Source of the DNA: an uncultured Collinsella sp.
GTDB lineage: Bacteria > Actinomycetota > Coriobacteriia > Coriobacteriales > Coriobacteriaceae
Direction: 5' to 3'
Assembly (NCBI GenBank): GCA_902494945.1
Contig: CABUVF010000105.1
Coordinates: forward strand, 1-7,528
DNA length: 7,528 nucleotides
Below are positions 6,360-7,528 of this stretch, one piece after another (the stretch's first letter is position 1; every line of letters begins with the position of its first letter). The notes under the pieces are model-generated. The model searched no databases. It worked only from the letters and a program-made list of their open reading frames with translations, and was not told where the DNA came from. The position numbers were made by a program, and so were the translations under genes.

Positions 6360-6497
6360 GTCTCGATCTGTAACATCTAGACCGTTAAAAGTCGTCTTAC
6401 TGTTACAGATTGAGATGTTGGTGCCGACGCCCGCCGTCTATCTCGATCTGTAACAGATAGAGCCGATTTGCCCGCCCAGATGTTACAGATTGAGATA
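6360..6497. repeat. Four 16-bp repeats in alternating orientation, about 40-bp period
   Basis: Copy 1 is GTCTCGATCTGTAACA at 6360-6375, and copy 3 is ATCTCGATCTGTAACA at 6440-6455. Copies 2 (6401-6416) and 4 (6481-6496) are both TGTTACAGATTGAGAT, the inverse of copies 1 and 3 with one or two changes. The two inverted pairs each enclose exactly 25 nt of unrelated sequence. The pairs repeat with an exact 80-bp offset, with 23 nt between the pairs. Each pair can fold into a 16-bp hairpin with a 25-nt loop. The arrangement resembles REP/BIME-type intergenic elements. It lies between the murT-gatD terminator and the tRNA-Glu promoter. No function can be read. Confidence 0.85.
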
Positions 6498-6576
6498 TTT
6501 GAAAATCGGAATAAAAGCCTACTCCTGTGTGGTGGTTTTCCAGTTTGCCAACGATATACGCGCCGGCAAAAAAGTC

Positions 6577-6585
6577 TGCTATACT
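6577..6585 (+). promoter_or_regulatory. Extended -10 promoter for tRNA-Glu
   Basis: TGCTATACT is a TGn-extended -10 box (TATACT at 6580-6585) ending 10 nt before the mature tRNA, so the transcript would start about 4 nt upstream of it. No -35 box at the normal distance is obvious, which fits an extended -10 promoter. Confidence 0.6.
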
Positions 6586-6595
6586 CTTTCCCGCT

Positions 6596-6672
6596 GTCCC
6601 CATCGTCTAGCGGCCAAGGACGCCACCCTTTCAAGGTGGATATCGCGGGTTCGAATCCCGCTGGGGGCACCA
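6596..6672 (+). tRNA. tRNA-Glu, anticodon TTC
   Basis: A full cloverleaf is visible. The acceptor GTCCCCA pairs with TGGGGGC (one T-G pair) and the D-arm has a GTC/GAC stem. The anticodon stem CCACC/GGTGG holds the loop CTTTCAA, with anticodon TTC at 6630-6632. The variable loop is ATATC and the T-arm is GCGGG-TTCGAAT-CCCGC. The discriminator is A6669 and CCA is encoded at 6670-6672. It reads GAA and GAG codons and supplies glutamyl-tRNA for translation (and for haem, if the glutamyl-tRNA route is present). It stands alone, with its own promoter and terminator. Confidence 0.97.
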
Positions 6673-6684
6673 TTTAAACTGAGA

Positions 6685-6715
6685 AGCCCGTTACCCTCGC
6701 GGTGACGGGCTTTTT
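6685..6715 (+). terminator. Intrinsic terminator of tRNA-Glu
   Basis: AGCCCGTTACC pairs with GGTGACGGGCT (11 bp, one G-T pair) around the 5-nt loop CTCGC, followed by TTTTT at 6711-6715. It begins 12 nt after the tRNA CCA end. Confidence 0.9.
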
Positions 6716-6726
6716 GCTACCCATAC

Positions 6727-6745
6727 GTCGGGATTCGAACCCGAC
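6727..6745 (-). pseudogene. tRNA T-arm-like remnant
   Basis: On the minus strand GTCGGG-TTCGAAT-CCCGAC is a perfect T-arm (6-bp stem, 7-nt loop with the conserved TTCGAAT). It shares CGGGTTCGAATCCCG with the tRNA-Glu T-arm, in opposite orientation. No partner for an acceptor strand, no anticodon arm and no CCA are found in the flanking minus-strand sequence, so it is not a working tRNA. It may be a leftover of a tRNA gene, an old integration site, or a chance hairpin. Confidence 0.4.
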
Positions 6746-6775
6746 AGGTGCGGATTCCGGCATCTGCCGATGGAC

Positions 6776-6997
6776 CGTGTGCAAAAAATGGCAAATATGA
6801 GTACTGTTACCGATTTAGTAACAGCGAATTCGGCCTTTTTGATGGTGAATCAGATGTCAAATCAACAACCTGGTGCCCAGATTGAGCCAAACCTCAGCTA
6901 TATACCTGGACATATGTGGTCTAACTCGGCAAAAACTGCCATTTCGAGATGGCAGTAGTTTAGTGACAGTACTCATATTTGACGTTATTTGCCCACG
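6776..6997. mobile_element. MITE-like element with long imperfect terminal inverted repeats (about 222 bp)
   Basis: The left arm 6776-6810 and right arm 6963-6997 are inverted copies over 35 bp with about five mismatches. The best core is CAAATATGAGTACTGT, read inward from both ends. Similarity resumes further in (6825-6841 against 6930-6946, 12 of 17 matching), so the arms are about 66 bp around a unique centre. Each arm also holds its own small hairpin: CTGTTAC-7nt-GTAACAG at 6804-6824 and CTGCCAT-6nt-ATGGCAG at 6936-6955. No convincing ORF lies inside and no clear target-site duplication is seen. It is AT-richer than the neighbouring genes. It could be a non-autonomous transposable element or a structured RNA. 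Confidence 0.6.
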
Positions 6998-7056
6998 ACC
7001 CCTTATTGCGTTGGCAAATCAGTTGCAAAACGGACTCCAAATCGTCCTTCGCGAAC
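6998..7056. other. Short intergenic spacer, nothing recognised
   Basis: About 60 bp lie between the inverted-repeat element and the glutamine synthetase terminator. Only a 4-bp inverted repeat (GGAC/GTCC around 7032-7047) is seen; no gene or clear promoter. Confidence 0.5.
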
Positions 7057-7091
7057 AAAAAGCCGGGGCCCGCGCGATGCGGACCCCGGCT
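7057..7091 (-). terminator. Intrinsic terminator of the glutamine synthetase gene
   Basis: On the minus strand AGCCGGGGTCCGC pairs with GCGGGCCCCGGCT (12 of 13 pairs) around a 5-nt loop and runs into TTTTT (7061-7057). It starts 29 nt past the glnN stop codon. Confidence 0.92.
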
Positions 7092-7120
7092 CAATACCGT
7101 GACGATATGTCAGTTACGTT

Positions 7121-7528
7121 CTACACATAGAACAGGATGTCGTCGTAAGTCGGGACCGGCCAGTAGTCGGCTGCCACGATCTCCTCCATGGCATCCACGG
7201 CGGCGCGCAGCGTATCCATAGCGGGAACAACCTCGTGCGCGTACACGTTGGCCTGCTCCTGGCCATCGAGGGTCTCGGCCTTCTGGTGCACGGCGTCGAG
7301 AGCCTTGATGGAATCGTTGATGGCGGTGATGCCGTTGCAGAGCTTGTTGAGCGTGTTCTGCTCGCACTGCATGGCAGCGTCGGCACCGGCGGCGCGGATT
7401 GTCTCCAGGCCCTTAGCGACCTTGGTGGCATAGGCGGTGATGACCGGGCGATAGGTACGACGTGCCTCGCGAATCATCGTGGTAGCCTCGATGTTCATGA
7501 GCTTGTTGTACTTCTCGAGCTTGCAGTC
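7121..7528 (-). CDS. glnN: Type III glutamine synthetase, C-terminal 135 residues (cut by window edge)
   Basis: The frame is open to the right edge, so the gene begins outside the window. The visible part is an all-helical tail. It reads LEKYNKLMNIEATTMIREAR near the edge and ends VVPAMDTLRAAVDAMEEIVA, ADYWPVPTYDDILFYV. The ending AM..LR...D.LE..V....WP.PTY.D.LF is the characteristic C-terminus of the GlnN (GS III) family, recalled from that family. GS III enzymes are large (about 700 aa) cytoplasmic oligomers that make glutamine from glutamate, ammonia and ATP, and are common in anaerobes. The active site lies upstream, out of view. An internal ATG at 7498 has no ribosome binding site and is not the start. 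Glutamine made here is the nitrogen donor for the nearby MurT-GatD enzyme. Confidence 0.87.
   Translation of the reverse strand, partial: DCKLEKYNKLMNIEATTMIREARRTYRPVITAYATKVAKGLETIRAAGADAAMQCEQNTLNKLCNGITAINDSIKALDAVHQKAETLDGQEQANVYAHEVVPAMDTLRAAVDAMEEIVAADYWPVPTYDDILFYV

Noticed and set aside
6360..6497. CRISPR array
   Set aside because: The repeats are only 16 bp and alternate in orientation, there are only four, and no cas gene is in view.
6360..6497. Integron attC sites
   Set aside because: The arms lack the RYYYAAC/GTTRRRY cores (GTTACAG breaks the pattern), and there is no integrase or cassette structure.
6700..6830. Complete second tRNA on the minus strand
   Set aside because: Only a T-arm is present; no matching acceptor strand, anticodon arm or CCA was found.

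Overview
The window looks like a chromosomal stretch from a GC-rich anaerobic actinobacterium, most likely a Coriobacteriia member close to Collinsella. This is inferred from protein character (a type III glutamine synthetase C-terminus, a clostridial-style iron alcohol dehydrogenase, glycerol dehydrogenase), AGGAGG-type ribosome binding sites, GC-rich coding sequence and AT-richer repeat-laden gaps. No database search was possible, so the genus is a guess.

Layout. Positions 1-1454 (minus strand) hold an iron-containing alcohol dehydrogenase followed by the first 50 codons of a glycerol dehydrogenase. An intrinsic terminator lies between them. Positions 1455-1953 are a divergent intergenic region with two operator-like palindromes in the dehydrogenase leader. 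Positions 1954-6296 (plus strand) look like one transcription unit: two tandem, diverged TPR-like paralogues overlapping by one base, then a 725-residue protein. That protein joins a complete MurT Mur-ligase-like domain to a complete GatD glutamine amidotransferase domain. Positions 6297-6595 contain a hairpin terminator and four copies of a 16-bp sequence in alternating orientation about 40 bp apart. Positions 6596-6672 are a tRNA-Glu(TTC) with its own promoter and terminator. Positions 6716-7056 carry a tRNA T-arm-like remnant and a roughly 220-bp element bounded by long imperfect inverted repeats. Positions 7057-7528 (minus strand) are a terminator and the C-terminal 135 residues of a type III glutamine synthetase.

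How the genes work together. MurT-GatD amidates the glutamate residue of lipid II to isoglutamine, using glutamine as nitrogen donor. Glutamine synthetase makes that glutamine, and tRNA-Glu draws on the same glutamate pool, so the right half is a small glutamate/glutamine neighbourhood, although the genes are not co-transcribed. The TPR pair sits directly upstream of murT-gatD with no visible terminator between, so a link to cell-wall work is possible but unproven. The left part is fermentative alcohol and glycerol redox metabolism. The most notable item is the one-chain MurT-GatD; in the characterised species these are two separate subunits.
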